Assembly (NCBI GenBank): GCA_021464525.1
Contig: JADRCO010000951.1
Location: 1-24,261, forward strand
Source of the DNA: Rhizophagus sp. LPA8_4_AMF
Lineage: Eukaryota > Glomeromycota > Glomeromycetes > Glomerales > Glomeraceae
DNA length: 24,261 bases
Direction: 5' to 3'
Shown here: positions 8,878-24,253 of the stretch, piece by piece
How positions within the stretch are numbered: the stretch's first letter is position 1
How the letters are laid out: every line of letters starts with the position of its first letter
The notes under the pieces: model-generated
Database searches by the model: none
What the model was told of the DNA's origin: nothing
Seen by the model: the letters and a program-made list of their open reading frames with translations, nothing else
Position numbers and translations under genes: made by a program

Positions 8878-9618
8878 TTAAGTTTTAAATATCCATGATT
8901 TGATCCTTGCAATAAATCCAACTGACTCTTTTGGTATTTGTATTGGTTGTGGTTGTTCTTTCGTCGTCTTCGTCCTTGCAGTATCTGATGCCATCACCTT
9001 TGATTCTGCTTGTTTAAAAGGCGCCTTTTCAGGAGATGATGTTGTCTCTTTCGACTTTTCAATAATAACTGCTTTAGGTGTCAAAGTAGCAGCCTGACTT
9101 GGAATTTTTTGAGTTGAATTTTGAGAAACACTCAGTTCTGGAGCCTTATCAGTATTAGCCCAATTCATAAATTTTTGTATAGTTTGCGAGTCCAAAGTAA
9201 TTCCTGCCCTGTTAAGTAATGTATTAATATTCGTAATTTTTGCATTTATTTCTTTGTCTGAAGCAAGTTTAGCCATTTGTAACATAGAAGGCATTTGGCC
9301 TCTACTTAAATCTACTCCTTTTCCTTGGAGGAGCTGAGAAAATTCTTGAATAGATACAAGGATTTCTGGGTCTGAACGAATCTTTGTAACCAAAGGATCA
9401 TTGGGGTCAATTTTCATATTATTATCTAGAGGTGCATTCATAAATTTTCCTGACGTGACATGATATTGACGTTGTAAACAAGTTGGTGAAGTAGGTGAAA
9501 TTGGCAATAATGTTGTATTTTTCAAACTGGGAACAACATATTTTAATTTGATATAAACATTGTAACAACAATACGGATAAATATAGCGACCCTTTCGAGG
9601 AAAAAATCGCATAAACAT
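8878..9618 (-). CDS. Unrecognised protein, probably mitochondrial (246 aa, single exon)
   Basis: An uninterrupted frame of 246 codons starts at ATG 9618 (a second ATG at 9612 would drop two residues). It is one of the few intronless genes here. The first ~55 residues are Arg/Lys/Tyr-rich with almost no acidic residues (MFMRFFPRKGRYIYPY, later LQRQYHVTSGKF), in keeping with a mitochondrial presequence; this is inference. Residues 65-155 (DPLVTKIRSDPEILVSIQEF and on) look helical and are the likely folded part. Residues 160-225 are a low-complexity Ser/Thr/Lys/Gln linker. A short amphipathic helix (GFIARIKSWIFK) closes the protein. Composition is not repeat-like, so a real gene is likely, but I recognise no family. 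Confidence 0.72.
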   Translation of the reverse strand: MFMRFFPRKGRYIYPYCCYNVYIKLKYVVPSLKNTTLLPISPTSPTCLQRQYHVTSGKFMNAPLDNNMKIDPNDPLVTKIRSDPEILVSIQEFSQLLQGKGVDLSRGQMPSMLQMAKLASDKEINAKITNINTLLNRAGITLDSQTIQKFMNWANTDKAPELSVSQNSTQKIPSQAATLTPKAVIIEKSKETTSSPEKAPFKQAESKVMASDTARTKTTKEQPQPIQIPKESVGFIARIKSWIFKT

Positions 9619-9830
9619 GATAAAAAAATTTAGATTTGCATCTAATGAACAGAAACTACTTTATGGTATTGTATGTGATGTCATAATTTATCATCAAACC
9701 CGTGACGTTAAGTCATTACTCTATTTGGAAAAACTGATCTTGATCATCGTCATATTTCCACTTTGTTAATTCGGATCCTACACAATCGTTTATGTATTAA
9801 TTTTTTACAATTTGAATCGTCATTGAGAAT
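9619..9830. promoter_or_regulatory. Gap between the PFKFB stop and the orphan gene's start; holds the orphan promoter
   Basis: This 212-bp stretch lies between two minus-strand genes. A TGACGT (CRE/bZIP half-site-like) word lies at 9703-9708. Nothing else is clear. Confidence 0.35.
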
Positions 9831-12274
<2,444 letters not shown>

Positions 12275-12642
12275 TTGTCGCGTGAATTCAAAAATTTATA
12301 TCGTAGTCTCGAATTATATTCTCTTGTATAAAGACGAGGCTTCTGATTTTATATATCACGCGTTCAAACAACTGTGGCACTCACCCTTATGAACTTGTGG
12401 CTTAATGCCAATAATAGTATTTTCAACTTCTAATGCAGAAAGTAGTTTGATTTGTTAAGTCACATGATTACATAATGAAACAGAAAAAAGACATCCCTGC
12501 AACTAACGCTAATATTGTCTTTATATATTTTTTGAGATAACAGCAACAGAAAATAAGTGGTTCTAAAGGTCCAGAAATCTGTTTAGAAAATAATAAATTT
12601 ATTATAGTGACATTGGAATTAACAAGCGTTTCCTAAAAAAAA
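12275..12642. promoter_or_regulatory. Divergent promoter region, PFKFB and SARNP/Tho1 genes
   Basis: The 368 bp between two outward-facing start codons hold both promoters. An ACGCGT (MCB-like) word is at 12358-12363, and an E-box-like TCACATGA follows near 12460. Their function is unknown. Confidence 0.45.
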
Positions 12643-14100
12643 ATGTCTACGTCATATCGTCAGCTTAAGGTTCAGGAACTTAAAGATTTATTAGCAAAAA
12701 AAGGTCTACCGGTTTCCGGTAAAAAAGAAGAGTTGGTTGCTAGACTTATAGCAGCTGAAGATAAGAAACCTGTAGAAACAATAAACCAGACTTCTAAAAA
12801 TAATAGCAATACTAACCCTGCTCGTAAAAGTAGTATTGAAAATATCATTAATAAAGATCCAGTCGAGCAAAATAATGATTTGTTTGACAAAGAACTTAAC
12901 TTAATGTCAACAACGGATATTACAACTGGAATTGATAATGACTTTGATTGGGAAAACCTAACTACAGAGTAAGTAAATTTCAGAATAATTCCATATTTAC
13001 TCAATAATTTCTTAGTTAAATTTTTTCCTATTTGTCATTAGCATTACTTTGCAAAAAGATGGAGAGTTTGATACTCTCATCTCCCCAATTTCACCTTCAC
13101 TCTCAGTAACTTCAATCAAAGAATTATCACCCGAAAAAGTAAAGACAGAGATCGACGCAACCAAAGGGTTCAATGATGCTAATGTTGAAGCAAAACAGTC
13201 AGTTGAAACAAAGAATCCTTCATCCAATGAGACTAAAACTCTTAAAACAGTATCATCTTCATCGAATTCTGATAGTATTGTAAAACCATCAGGCTTTAAG
13301 TGCAAAAAAATCGTTTTTGACAATCTTCCTACGGCACAAATAACCCAAGTTCCCAGTAAAAATGAGACTGATTTGGCTTCAGAATTAGAACGACGAAAGA
13401 AACGTGCTGAACGGTTTGGAGTAGGATTATCTGATGCTGATAAAAAATTACAGAGAGCAGCTCGATTTGGTACGACCGTTTCTAATCCATTGGACGCTCC
13501 TCTTACAGGTATTTATGGATTTTTATTTTAGTCATTATTTAATAAATACTACTAAATTATATTTGTTAAATTTGTATTAGCACCGAGAATTCCAAACCGA
13601 AAATCAGTGAGTTATATGAACCAAATATTTATAAATTAATTATTATATTAATATTTTTTTAAAAAATTTAGTCTGTTGTCGAAGATGATGACAAATTAAA
13701 AAAACGTGCAGAAAGATTTGGACTTGATAAATCCAATACATTAAATGAGGATGATAAGAAAAGAAAACGAGCAGAGAGGTTTGGTTTGGTAAGTTAATAA
13801 ATTTTAGTTCGAAAGGTTGTCATTTTACTTAATTTAATAATTAATTGAATGTTCATTCTTTTCTAGAATGCGCAATCAAATTCTGCTTCTATAGACAATC
13901 CATCGTCAACAACATCATCAAATTCCGTTACAGAAACTAACGAAGAAGAAGAAAAAAAGAAAAGAAGAGCTGAACGCTTTTCCATTAATGATGTGAATAT
14001 TATTTTTCTATTACTAATTGCGTTCTTACAATTTAAATATTAATTTATTAAAATTTTTCAGACGAACGGAGAATCACCGAATAAGAAAGTGAAGACTTAA
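12643..14100 (+). CDS. SARNP: SARNP/Tho1-like SAP-domain mRNA export factor
   Basis: Six exons (12643-12968, 13042-13508, 13581-13606, 13672-13788, 13867-13992, 14062-14100) give 366 residues. Residues about 4-40 form a SAP domain (YRQLKVQELKDLLAKKGLPV then KKEELVARLI), which binds nucleic acid. The C-terminal third carries five copies of the SARNP/Tho1 motif: KKRAERFGVG, LQRAARFGTT, KKRAERFGLD, KRKRAERFGLN and KRRAERFSIN. In human SARNP and yeast Tho1 these segments bind the DEAD-box helicase UAP56/Sub2, linking TREX to nuclear mRNA export. A long Ser/Thr/Asp-rich disordered middle separates the two parts, so the protein is longer than human SARNP (about 210). The short basic tail (NKKVKT) looks like a nuclear signal. 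The five motifs may each recruit a helicase molecule (inference). Confidence 0.9.
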
Positions 14101-14525
14101 TAAAAGATTCGATTAACAGGATTAAATCGGGTAATGTTTAATTGTTTGTTTAAATGGATATATTAACTTCTTTTTCTATATATACATACATATATATATG
14201 TATAGGTTTGTCCAGATTTAGATTGCAGTGTATTTTATCGTTAGTTTAATCGCAGTTTTTTCACCCCCCTTTTTTTTAATGCTATATTTTGCAATTGCCC
14301 GATTGTGTTGGCGATATTGGGCAAAATATTTTTATCTGGTTTGTCTACATTATAGGGGAATACAAAATTAAATATCGCTTTTTAAATATACATTTTTTTT
14401 CTTTGCTGCTTAATAAATTTTTTTATAAATATGAGTAGATAATGGGATGTTATAGAGATGGAGATCATTGCTTATTATACAGAAATCAGGCTTTATATAA
14501 AGGATAAAGTTTTTAATTTATTAAA
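14101..14525. other. Convergent 3' region between SARNP/Tho1 and RPT4 genes
   Basis: This 425-bp stretch holds both 3' untranslated regions. It contains a TA-rich imperfect palindrome near 14177-14205 and several T-runs. No gene is seen. Confidence 0.5.
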
Positions 14526-16243
<1,718 letters not shown>

Positions 16244-16652
16244 TGCTGACTACGGAAATTGCTAGAGAATCAAATAAATCAAAAACGAGCAGTGAAACAA
16301 AAAAAAAACACGAAAATTTGTTTTTTTGAGATCAAAAAACCAGTTTCACGATGATGTGTTGCCGCTGACGCAACTTCGTGAATGATTGGCTATTGCCAAC
16401 TTAATTTGGACAAGTTTATTCTGTAATGCAAATCAAAATTTAAACTAGGTGTAAACATTGAATCTAAAACGTTCCTTTTAATTAAAGATTTGAAGTTATC
16501 GTTAAAAAATCTGTTTATTAAATATATGCCCTTGCCACGGCTTATTTGCCAACTCTTTCCCTAGTTCCTTCGATTATCAAAGTATACGTTATTTTTGTGG
16601 CAATCGGAGGGCCAAAGAACGCCAAAGTATCACTCACATTTCACCTTCCATC
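16244..16652. promoter_or_regulatory. Divergent promoter region, RPT4 and ArfGAP genes
   Basis: The 409 bp between opposite start codons. A CCAAT box on the minus strand (AGCCAATCA, 16382-16390) lies about 140 bp upstream of the RPT4 start. TTTGCCAAC at 16545-16553 reads GTTGGCAAA on the minus strand, one base from the yeast proteasome element GGTGGCAAA; TTGCCACGG (16533-16541) is a weaker match. Whether this lineage has an Rpn4-type regulator is unknown, so the link is weak. Confidence 0.35.
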
Positions 16653-19600
16653 ATGGGTAATGTAAGTTCTTCCCTGGACGAACATCCAACCTTATACGTG
16701 AGGAATTCAAACCGATGTGAGTGGTTTAGTCGCTTATTGCTTTATTACTAAAGTAAAATGGATACATGACTGGCTTCTATTTAAAATAAGACAATTGACG
16801 TTTTTGCTTATCTTGCGTCAATGACTTTCTAAAGTTCACGTTACAGAAATCGTAGTATCAAATTCCGCCCATGACCCATACATAACATTTCCTATCGCGC
16901 AAAATGGTATTACCGCCGTCCCAAACACCTTAGATCTCTTAGAATTCATTCAAGACCCCAACGTTCAATCAATAAATACAAATAAATTTTTACTTAAACT
17001 GACAAAAGATAAAAAACTAAAGTTAAAATTTAAGTTTAATATTGGAGAGACCGATGGAAATAAAGCTGATGTTAGAGGCCTCACATTTATTAATGTTGCC
17101 AGCGAAAAAGAATTAGCAAGGATATTAACAGTTGAGTTCAACGATGATCCTAATGTAAGTAATGTTTCCAGAATCAATCAGAGATATTTTAATTATAGAT
17201 TGATCAATTATTTAAATGTTTTAATGACCGGCTAATATACTTACTTAGTTCATATTTTCTCTTTTAAAGCTCCACAAACATCCCAATGTCACACTCATAG
17301 GAAATTATGAATCAGACGGAATGGTAAAGTTAGAGAAAGAGTGGACATGGGAGTGGTCACCACCACATAATACGGATGAGATCCATCGTGGTTGGAGAAA
17401 CCATTGTTGCGTAAGTTTATTAATTGTTTTAACGAATAAATAAATAGATTTTAGCTAACAATAATTCCCTTTAGTTTGCCGAATATGATGCAAATGACAA
17501 TAATTTTACTTTATTGGCATCTTTTACATTTTGGGTCGCAGGTGTGTAGATCATTTAGATGAGTTTCAAGAGGAAAATATACGCTTATATTTTAATACTT
17601 TAAACGAATTTTTATTTAGATATACCGAGAAATCTTAATCATCGAGCTTCAAAGAGTTCAGAATCGGTTGACGGTATACCATTTTTTTCAGGAACGTCAT
17701 CCCTATTGCCATCGTCTCAATCTACACCATGGTCTTTTCGTAGCGTCCGACCTTCAAGCCCTGATAATGTATATCTTCCAGTACCGGGTATGTCTTCATA
17801 CACGTCAGGAACGGCATCATCCGTTTCTAGTGGAGGTCGTCGTTCTTCAGATGACTTAATGTATCAACATGAACCTGAAGATGGACCATTGTTTCGTGCA
17901 ACTTTGACTGCATATGAAAAGAAAACAGGTTCATTAAAACACCATATTAAGCGTGTTTTAAAAGCAGCATCTGGTGCTCAAGAAATGCTTTTGGAATGTC
18001 TGAAAACTGAAGAAATTTTTTTATCTACCTTTAAGGCTGCGGCTGCCGCGCATCCCCAAGCATTTCAACCTGTGTTAGATAGTTATCTTGAAGAAGCATC
18101 AAAAAAGATTGCAACTTCCAAATTAAATCTTGCAAATCAAATGTCTGTACTTTTAATTGAGCCCCTTCGTAAGCTATACGAGAATGATATCAAAGTCGCA
18201 GATAGTAAAAAGAAAGAATTTGAGGATGAATCCCGTGATTATTATCAGTTTCTTTCCAAGTATTTGTCTTTAAAAGTTGACTCTGCAAAAGAAAAGAAGA
18301 AATTAGAATCAGATACTAAATATCAAAGCAAGCGTAAAAATTTTGAATTGAAAAGGTTCGATTATTATGCATATATGCAGGACTTACATGGAGGACGAAA
18401 AGATCAAGAAATTCTTTATCATCTAACGAACTTCGCTGAAAAACAATTTGCATTCTTTCAACAAACTGCTCTTAATATTCAAAGCTTAAAACCAGGATTG
18501 GATAAATTGGCCGTAGATGTTGACGAAGCGACAAAAGAGATTCATTTAATGAGAAAAGAAAGAGAAGAAAGGCGTAGGACACTCGAAACTCGTGCTACAA
18601 CGGTAAATCCATTTACAAGTGAAAATTTTGGTGACATAGATTCAAATATTGGTAATAGTAGCAATACGAGTGATAATACGAGCGATAATGCAGAGAATAC
18701 AGCTGCTAGTCCAGTTGGTTCTCCAAATATACCGCAAAATAAGTTCAAAGGAATTCGTGACTTAGAGCAGCATGATTCAGAATCTGCATCAAATGCAGGT
18801 AGAAAGAAGGAAGGATTTTTGTTTGCTACATCACGAGTAACACAGCACGGGACAGTTGACCCAATCTCGAAGACAAGTTGGCATAAGTAAGCAAATTCTT
18901 TTTTTTTTTTTATGGAATATTTTTTTAACAAATTTTTCATTTAAATAAATAGATACTGGTGTGTTTTGGCAGGTGGACAACTTTGTGAATATAGTAATTG
19001 GAAAAAACAATTTGCAACGCATAATGAACCAATAAATTTACGTTTCGCTACGGTAAGAGAAGCTAGAGGAACCGAAAGACGGTTTTGTTTTGAGGTAGTT
19101 ACACCCCAATATAGACGTATATATCAGGCAACTTCAGCTGAAGACATGTCTTCTTGGATGACGGTTATCTCTAATGCAATTGAAAGTCTTCTTAATGGAA
19201 CAAGTAGTTGTCGTAATTTGGATCAAGTCATGACACAAGATTCAAATGGAACCGGAGCTGGCAAGTTATTTACAAAGAAACCGATACAGAGAAGGGGAAC
19301 ATTACCTAGCTTGTCAGATAGAAGAAAAGTTGATATGAAAAAGGGTCAAATATCATCTGTATCTGAAGAAGCATCTAAAAACAATAAATTAGAGGTTAAT
19401 GAAAATGAAAAGCCTGTTAAAATTCTTGAAAGTATTAAAGGTGCAGATGTATCTAATTTAAGTTGTGCAGACTGTGGAGCTCGCAAGACAGAATGGTGTT
19501 CTATTAATTTAGGGATTATATTATGTATAGGTAGATATAATTTTTTAATTAATAACGCTATTCGTTATATACTCTAACACGAAATATTTTCTATATATTT

Positions 19601-20695
19601 ATAGAGTGCTCAGGAATTCATCGTAGCTTGGGAACACATATATCTAAAATAAGGTCACTTACCTTAGATACGAATTCATATACGCCTGATCTTATTAATT
19701 TAATTAAATCTATTGGTAATGCTCGATCTAATGCAATTTGGGAAGCAACTCTTGAGCAGCGGAAAACGGGTCAGCAAAATGGTACACTGGCAATTCCGCC
19801 TCCAAAAATTGAAGAACCTCCCCCCGTACCACCAAAAAATGATGATGTAACCACACCTGTAACAGATTCTGATTGGGAAGATCTTATTAACATGATTTCA
19901 CCGTCAAATCGCGGTTCGTCATTGTCACCATCACCATCACCATCACCTACTCCTTCGTTGACATCCATGCCCACACCACCAGTTAAAAAGTATAAAGGGA
20001 TGACAAAGTCAAATAGTACCGACTCTCGTGAAACAAAACAAAAATTTATTACTGCCAAATACGTTGATAGGGCTTTTGTTGACTTTTCACTTGTTGATGA
20101 CGATAAAAGTGCTACAGATATTCTTTTTGATGCAGTGAAATCTAATGATTTGTCTTTGGCGATGCAAGCTATCGCATTGAAGGCAGATGTGAATGCAGCT
20201 CGCAGATTTGAAGTAGCTGATGATCATGGATTGAAAACCCCATTATTATTAGCATTACTCCACATTGATCCTGCAAAGGTGACAAACGATGGAGGAAAGT
20301 TATTATTTCCAATGGCAGAATTATTATTACAAAATGGAGCACATGTAGAAAATGTTTTATTTGATAATTTAGAAGATATGCTTGGTGTAACACCAACGCC
20401 TACAATTCGAAATTCACCAAAAAGTGTTGGGGCTTGGGCAGCTGAAGTTGTTAGTGATATGAAAAAATCAGGGAAAACTGTGTTTGATGTAGTTCAAGCT
20501 AGTGGAAATAATGCAGCTATGAGATATCTTACGCCGAAAGTCCTTGCAAGAGGAACTCCACCCAATGTTGGAGCCTCGTCTTCCGTAACTACAACAAGTA
20601 CAGGTGGTTTAGTTGGCGGTGCTGTTGTAGAAAAGAAACATTCACCCAACTTAGGTCGATCTTTATCAATAACAGTTAAAAATGTTATCTCATGA
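16653..20695 (+). CDS. BAR-PH-ArfGAP-ankyrin-like GTPase-activating protein (centaurin/Csx2 type)
   Basis: Seven exons (16653-16716, 16835-17154, 17270-17410, 17475-17541, 17620-18886, 18953-19530, 19605-20695) give 1,175 residues. Order of parts: MGNVSSS N-terminus, likely myristoylated; an unrecognised region (about 22-200) ending near a Trp-rich EWTWEWSPP; a Ser/Pro-rich linker; a BAR-type coiled coil (about 288-520); a PH domain (about 592-698, KKEGFLF to SSWMTVISNAI); an ArfGAP zinc finger (about 785-890) with CADC-x16-CIEC and the Arg of CSGIHRSLGTH; a Pro-rich linker (PPPVPPK, possible SH3 ligand); and a degenerate ankyrin-like segment (about 985-1130). It should stimulate GTP hydrolysis on Arf at curved membranes. 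The architecture resembles animal ACAP/ASAP and fission yeast Csx2, with an extra N-terminal region. Intron 1 must end after CTAAAG; the nearby acceptor after TTACAG gives a stop. Confidence 0.92.
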
Positions 20696-21325
20696 CTGGA
20701 TCATGATAAACCATATTATAAATAATTCTTTTTTTTGGAATGTAAATCTTTTTTCTTTATAATTTATTTAAATTAATTTTTATATGAACTTTTTGTTCTT
20801 ATCACTTTATATAAGCATTTGTATTAAAAAAAAATTTTATTATTATTTAGTTAATAGAGCGTATTTGTCTTTATTATTATATACTTTTATCTTTTCATGT
20901 ATATTAAGAACTTAAGTTTTATTTTTTTTTTTTTTTTATAAAAAAAAAATCAACTTATATATAATTTAATGGGAACAATATTATAGGGGGAATATTTTTT
21001 AATTGTATTTATATTAGTTATCTAGAAGTGGTGGTTTTTTTCTACATAATAACAAAATATGTCAATTAGTATAAAGTAAACAATTATTATTTATCATTAT
21101 TATTCAAATATCCCGTTGTATATCCTGTAATGTTTGGGATGAAATATAAAATAAATTATAATAATCAAATATTTTTTTTTTTACTTAATACGGTAAGATC
21201 AGTAATTAAAAAATAAAAAAGATAACGTGATAACGTGATAAATTAAGTATACATGTATCATGATTCATGAATATCGATTGATTATCACAAATCACTCTCG
21301 ATTTCTTTTATATTCTTATAAAATT
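20696..21325. other. AT-rich intergenic, 3' end of ArfGAP gene and promoter of Mtf2-like gene
   Basis: This 630-bp stretch is rich in homopolymer T and A runs. It includes a short direct repeat GATAACGTGATAACGTGATAA near 21221-21241 (only short words repeated) and small palindromes around 21257-21290. No gene is seen on either strand. Confidence 0.5.
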
Positions 21326-22726
21326 ATGTTTCAACAAATAATTAGAAATCATCATTCAGGTTATAATTAATTATTTTTAAACCTTATATATAATACATTA
21401 ATATTAAAGTTTAATTTTTTTTTTTTTTTTTTTTTTTTAACAGAAAATATTATAGGAAATATATTAAAAGTTATATTTCGTACAACGATATTGAATAAAA
21501 AAAGAGGATATATTACTGTTAGTTCTTCAGCTCGAGTTTTACCTGATAATATAGAGATAGAAGAATATCATCAATTAGAAACTGAGAATACATTAACAAT
21601 TGATGATGATAATTTAATGAGTCAACAGAATCATTCTGAACCAGATAATGATACATCCGATGAATGGAAATTCTTATTTGAAGTCGTAGTTGAAGAAAAA
21701 AAGGATCATAATAAAAATGATAATGATAATAATAATGATAATAATAATGATAATAATTATAAAGTTAATAAAAAACAAGAATTACCTACATCAATTTCAC
21801 CTATAAAACAACAATCATTAAGAAAAGATTTCAATCGAAAGGATCAAAACCAATTTATTTCTTATGAAAAAGATGGGGATGCTTTTCGTAAAATTTTTCG
21901 TACACTTCTTGATAATAAAACTAATGAACAGATGAAAAATTCGAAATTAAAAGACAAAGAAAAATCAAAATCTCGACAAAAATTATTAACTATTGAAAAA
22001 CATTTAATTGATTTAATGAATCGAAGTGGAGAACGAAAATTAAAACAAGAAAAAGAAAAAGAAAATAAATGGATTGAAGAACATTTTGATTCAATACCAA
22101 ATGATTCGAATATTATGAAAACAACATCATCATCATTAACAAATTTATTTAATGAATCAAAATCATCAATTAAATTGATTGATGAATTATTATTAAAATG
22201 TGAAACAAAGAAACAATTACAAGATTTTGTTACAAAAAATATTTTTGGAATTGAAAATGATGATAATAAAAAATCTTCTTCTGATACTTTTGATTCTTCT
22301 AATTCAAAACTTGTAGTAGATGATTTTAATAGATCATTTCCTTTCAAGTATGCAAATTTATTAAAACAATCAATTTTAGCTTGTAAAAAATTTAAAGATC
22401 CTTATTTAGCTTTATCAATATTTGAACAAACGAAAAGAAGAGGTTTATTATCTTATCAATTAGGCTGTACTACTAAAGTATATAATCAAATTTTATTAAT
22501 TAGATGGGAATCTTGGAAAGATTTAAAAGGTATCGAAAATTTATTAAATGAAATGATTGATAATGAAATTTCATTTGATAAAGAAACTTCTGATATTATT
22601 GTTAGTATTGAATTAGAAGTTATTTCTCATAATAATTTAAAAAGATGGGATTCATTTGATAAGAAATCTTATAATAGCATTATAAAATTATTTGAAAATA
22701 AAGCGTATAAATTTCAAACTTTGTAA
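21326..22726 (+). CDS. Mtf2-like mitochondrial RNA-processing protein
   Basis: A tiny first exon (21326-21359, MFQQIIRNHHS) joins 21444-22726 after a 23-T tract and AACAG acceptor, giving 438 residues. The second exon's frame lacks an upstream ATG of its own before mid-exon, which supports the first exon. The N-terminus has no acidic residue apart from the splice-junction Glu up to about residue 49 and includes basic stretches such as LKVIFRTTILNKKRG, fitting a mitochondrial presequence. Middle residues are low-complexity (Asn/Asp and Lys/Glu rich). The C-terminal part (about 310-430), with FPFKYANLLKQSILACKKFKDPYLA in pieces, ALSIFEQTKRRG, LGCTTKVYN and GIENLLNEM, resembles the Mtf2/Nam1-like C-terminal helical (PPR-like) domain of fungi, linked to mitochondrial transcript processing and translation. 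Family assignment is by eye. Confidence 0.7.
21416..21438 (+). repeat. Poly-T tract of 23, acting as polypyrimidine tract of the Mtf2-like intron
   Basis: An uninterrupted run of T directly before AACAG. It suits 3' splice-site recognition and is prone to length change in sequencing. Confidence 0.6.
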
Positions 22727-22842
22727 TGATTATCTAGAATTTTTTGAAGATCGGTTGCACAAAGCTAATAAATTTGGTATAAAAATTTTTCGAATTTTTT
22801 TCTCTTTGCGCTTTTTTTTTGGTTAATTAATTAATTAATATA

Positions 22843-23494
22843 ATGACTACAACAAATGCAACAAATCGACACCCTTTTCTTTCAAATGTACCTTTTAAAG
22901 ATGAAACACCTTTACCAGATGATATACCAAAAGTAGAGGAAGTTGGGACAACTTCGGCCCCTTTAAAATCCGCTGCTTTTTTTATTGGTGCTTATTGTAA
23001 GGATTTTAATGATGATTTTATGCTTTGTAAAAATGAAAATAATGATCCAAAACATTGTTTAAAAGAAGGTAGAAAAGTTACAAGATGTACTATTGAATTG
23101 TAAGTAGATAAAAAAAGGCGAGAATTACCTTTGACATAATGTTGATAGACATAATTTTACTTTTTTATAATTATTATTTCTATTTCTATTTTTCATTTAT
23201 TTTAGGCTTCGTAAATTACGTGAAAACTGTGGTAAAGAATTTGATGCTCATTGGCAATGTTTAGATAGAAATAATCAAGAATTTTATCAATGTAGACCAC
23301 AAGAAAGAACATTTAATACTTGTGTTTTTAACGCGTTGGTAAATTATCTTTATTTACTTTTCCTAAATAAGTTTTATAATTTTTTTTTTTAAAAAAAAAA
23401 AATTTTTATATTGCAGAATTTGGAAAAAATCATTCCTGGAACTCCTCAAGGAAAACCTCCAATTCATCTTAAAGAAAAACCTATTTTTAAATAA
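22843..23494 (+). CDS. NDUFA8: NADH:ubiquinone oxidoreductase subunit NDUFA8 (complex I, double CX9C)
   Basis: Three exons (22843-23099, 23206-23338, 23417-23494) give 155 residues (human 172). NDUFA8 is an accessory subunit of respiratory complex I on the intermembrane-space side, imported and oxidised by the MIA40 relay. Two complete twin CX9C units are visible: C-KDFNDDFML-C with C-LKEGRKVTR-C, and C-GKEFDAHWQ-C with C-RPQERTFNT-C, so all eight cysteines for four disulfides are present. As expected for a MIA40 client, there is no N-terminal presequence. The C-terminus is short and Pro-rich (PGTPQGKPPIHLKEKP). It lies 116 bp after the Mtf2-like stop on the same strand, but there is no sign of joint transcription. 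Confidence 0.94.
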
Positions 23495-24202
23495 AAAAAA
23501 AAAAAAGATAACTTATAGTTTAATTTATGCACGGGAAACTAAATTGTAAATTTAAGAGTATTTTTTTTTTTTTTTATTTACTTATATATATATTTATATA
23601 ATTTTTATCCTTTAATTTGACAAAATGAAAAAGGAAAAAAAATTATTTTTTTTTTTTAAAAAAAGAATTTATACACAAGGAAGTTACAAAAAAAAGGAAA
23701 GGAATAAAAAATAAAAATAAATAAAAAAAACCCCCCCTATTATTAAAAAAGTATGTAATTTAAAAAGATTTTTTTTATTTTTCCCATTTCCCCGAGTGAA
23801 TTTTTTCACATTATTTAATTAGGAAAATAGTATTTTTGCCGAAAAATCACTACCCAAGTATAATGTATAATTTTTGTATATATAGAACATGCAAAGAAAG
23901 AATAAAGAATGTACAGGATGTCAAAAAAAAACTATATATGTATTTTTGTTAAATTTGTATGCGGTTTTGAGTTTTAAATTGTCTAAATAATAAATGACTG
24001 ACTGTACGAAAGAATAATCTTTCAAACGTTTTTAATCCACGAGAGTTCAAGGTAAAACCTGAATTTCATTGAGAGAAAACTGTTGCGTAAAAGTTGCTCT
24101 GCGGTTGAAGTCCATTATGTTTTTTATGATATCCGAAATCTACAAATAAGCCAACACTTTTAAATATCTTTGTTTACAATACAAGAGAAAATTAAGTATT
24201 CT
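23495..24202. other. AT-rich sequence after NDUFA8, no gene seen
   Basis: About 700 bp dominated by A and T runs, with a little more complex sequence at 23985-24150. A 22-codon minus-strand frame from ATG 24115 is too short to support. No RNA gene or transposon end was recognised. Confidence 0.5.
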
Positions 24203-24222
24203 CAAAAAAATAAAAATAAAAA

Positions 24223-24253
<31 letters not shown>

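Noticed and set aside
8900-9097. Plus-strand frame opposite the orphan gene
   Set aside because: It is antisense to the Ser/Thr/Lys-rich linker and shows no protein-like features of its own.
12672-13323. Two minus-strand frames opposite the SARNP gene
   Set aside because: Antisense shadows of exons 1 and 2; the plus strand has a clear SAP domain and RAERFG motifs.
18542-20396. Several minus-strand frames opposite the ArfGAP gene
   Set aside because: Antisense to BAR, linker and ankyrin-like coding sequence; one consists of the complement of the Ser-Pro repeats.
21862-22347. 161-codon minus-strand frame opposite the Mtf2-like gene
   Set aside because: Ser/Phe-rich complement of Lys/Glu/Asn-rich coding sequence, a common artefact in AT-rich genes.
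24040-24115. Short minus-strand frame MDFNRRATF... as a possible first exon
   Set aside because: Only 22 codons, with no downstream coding exon found before NDUFA8.
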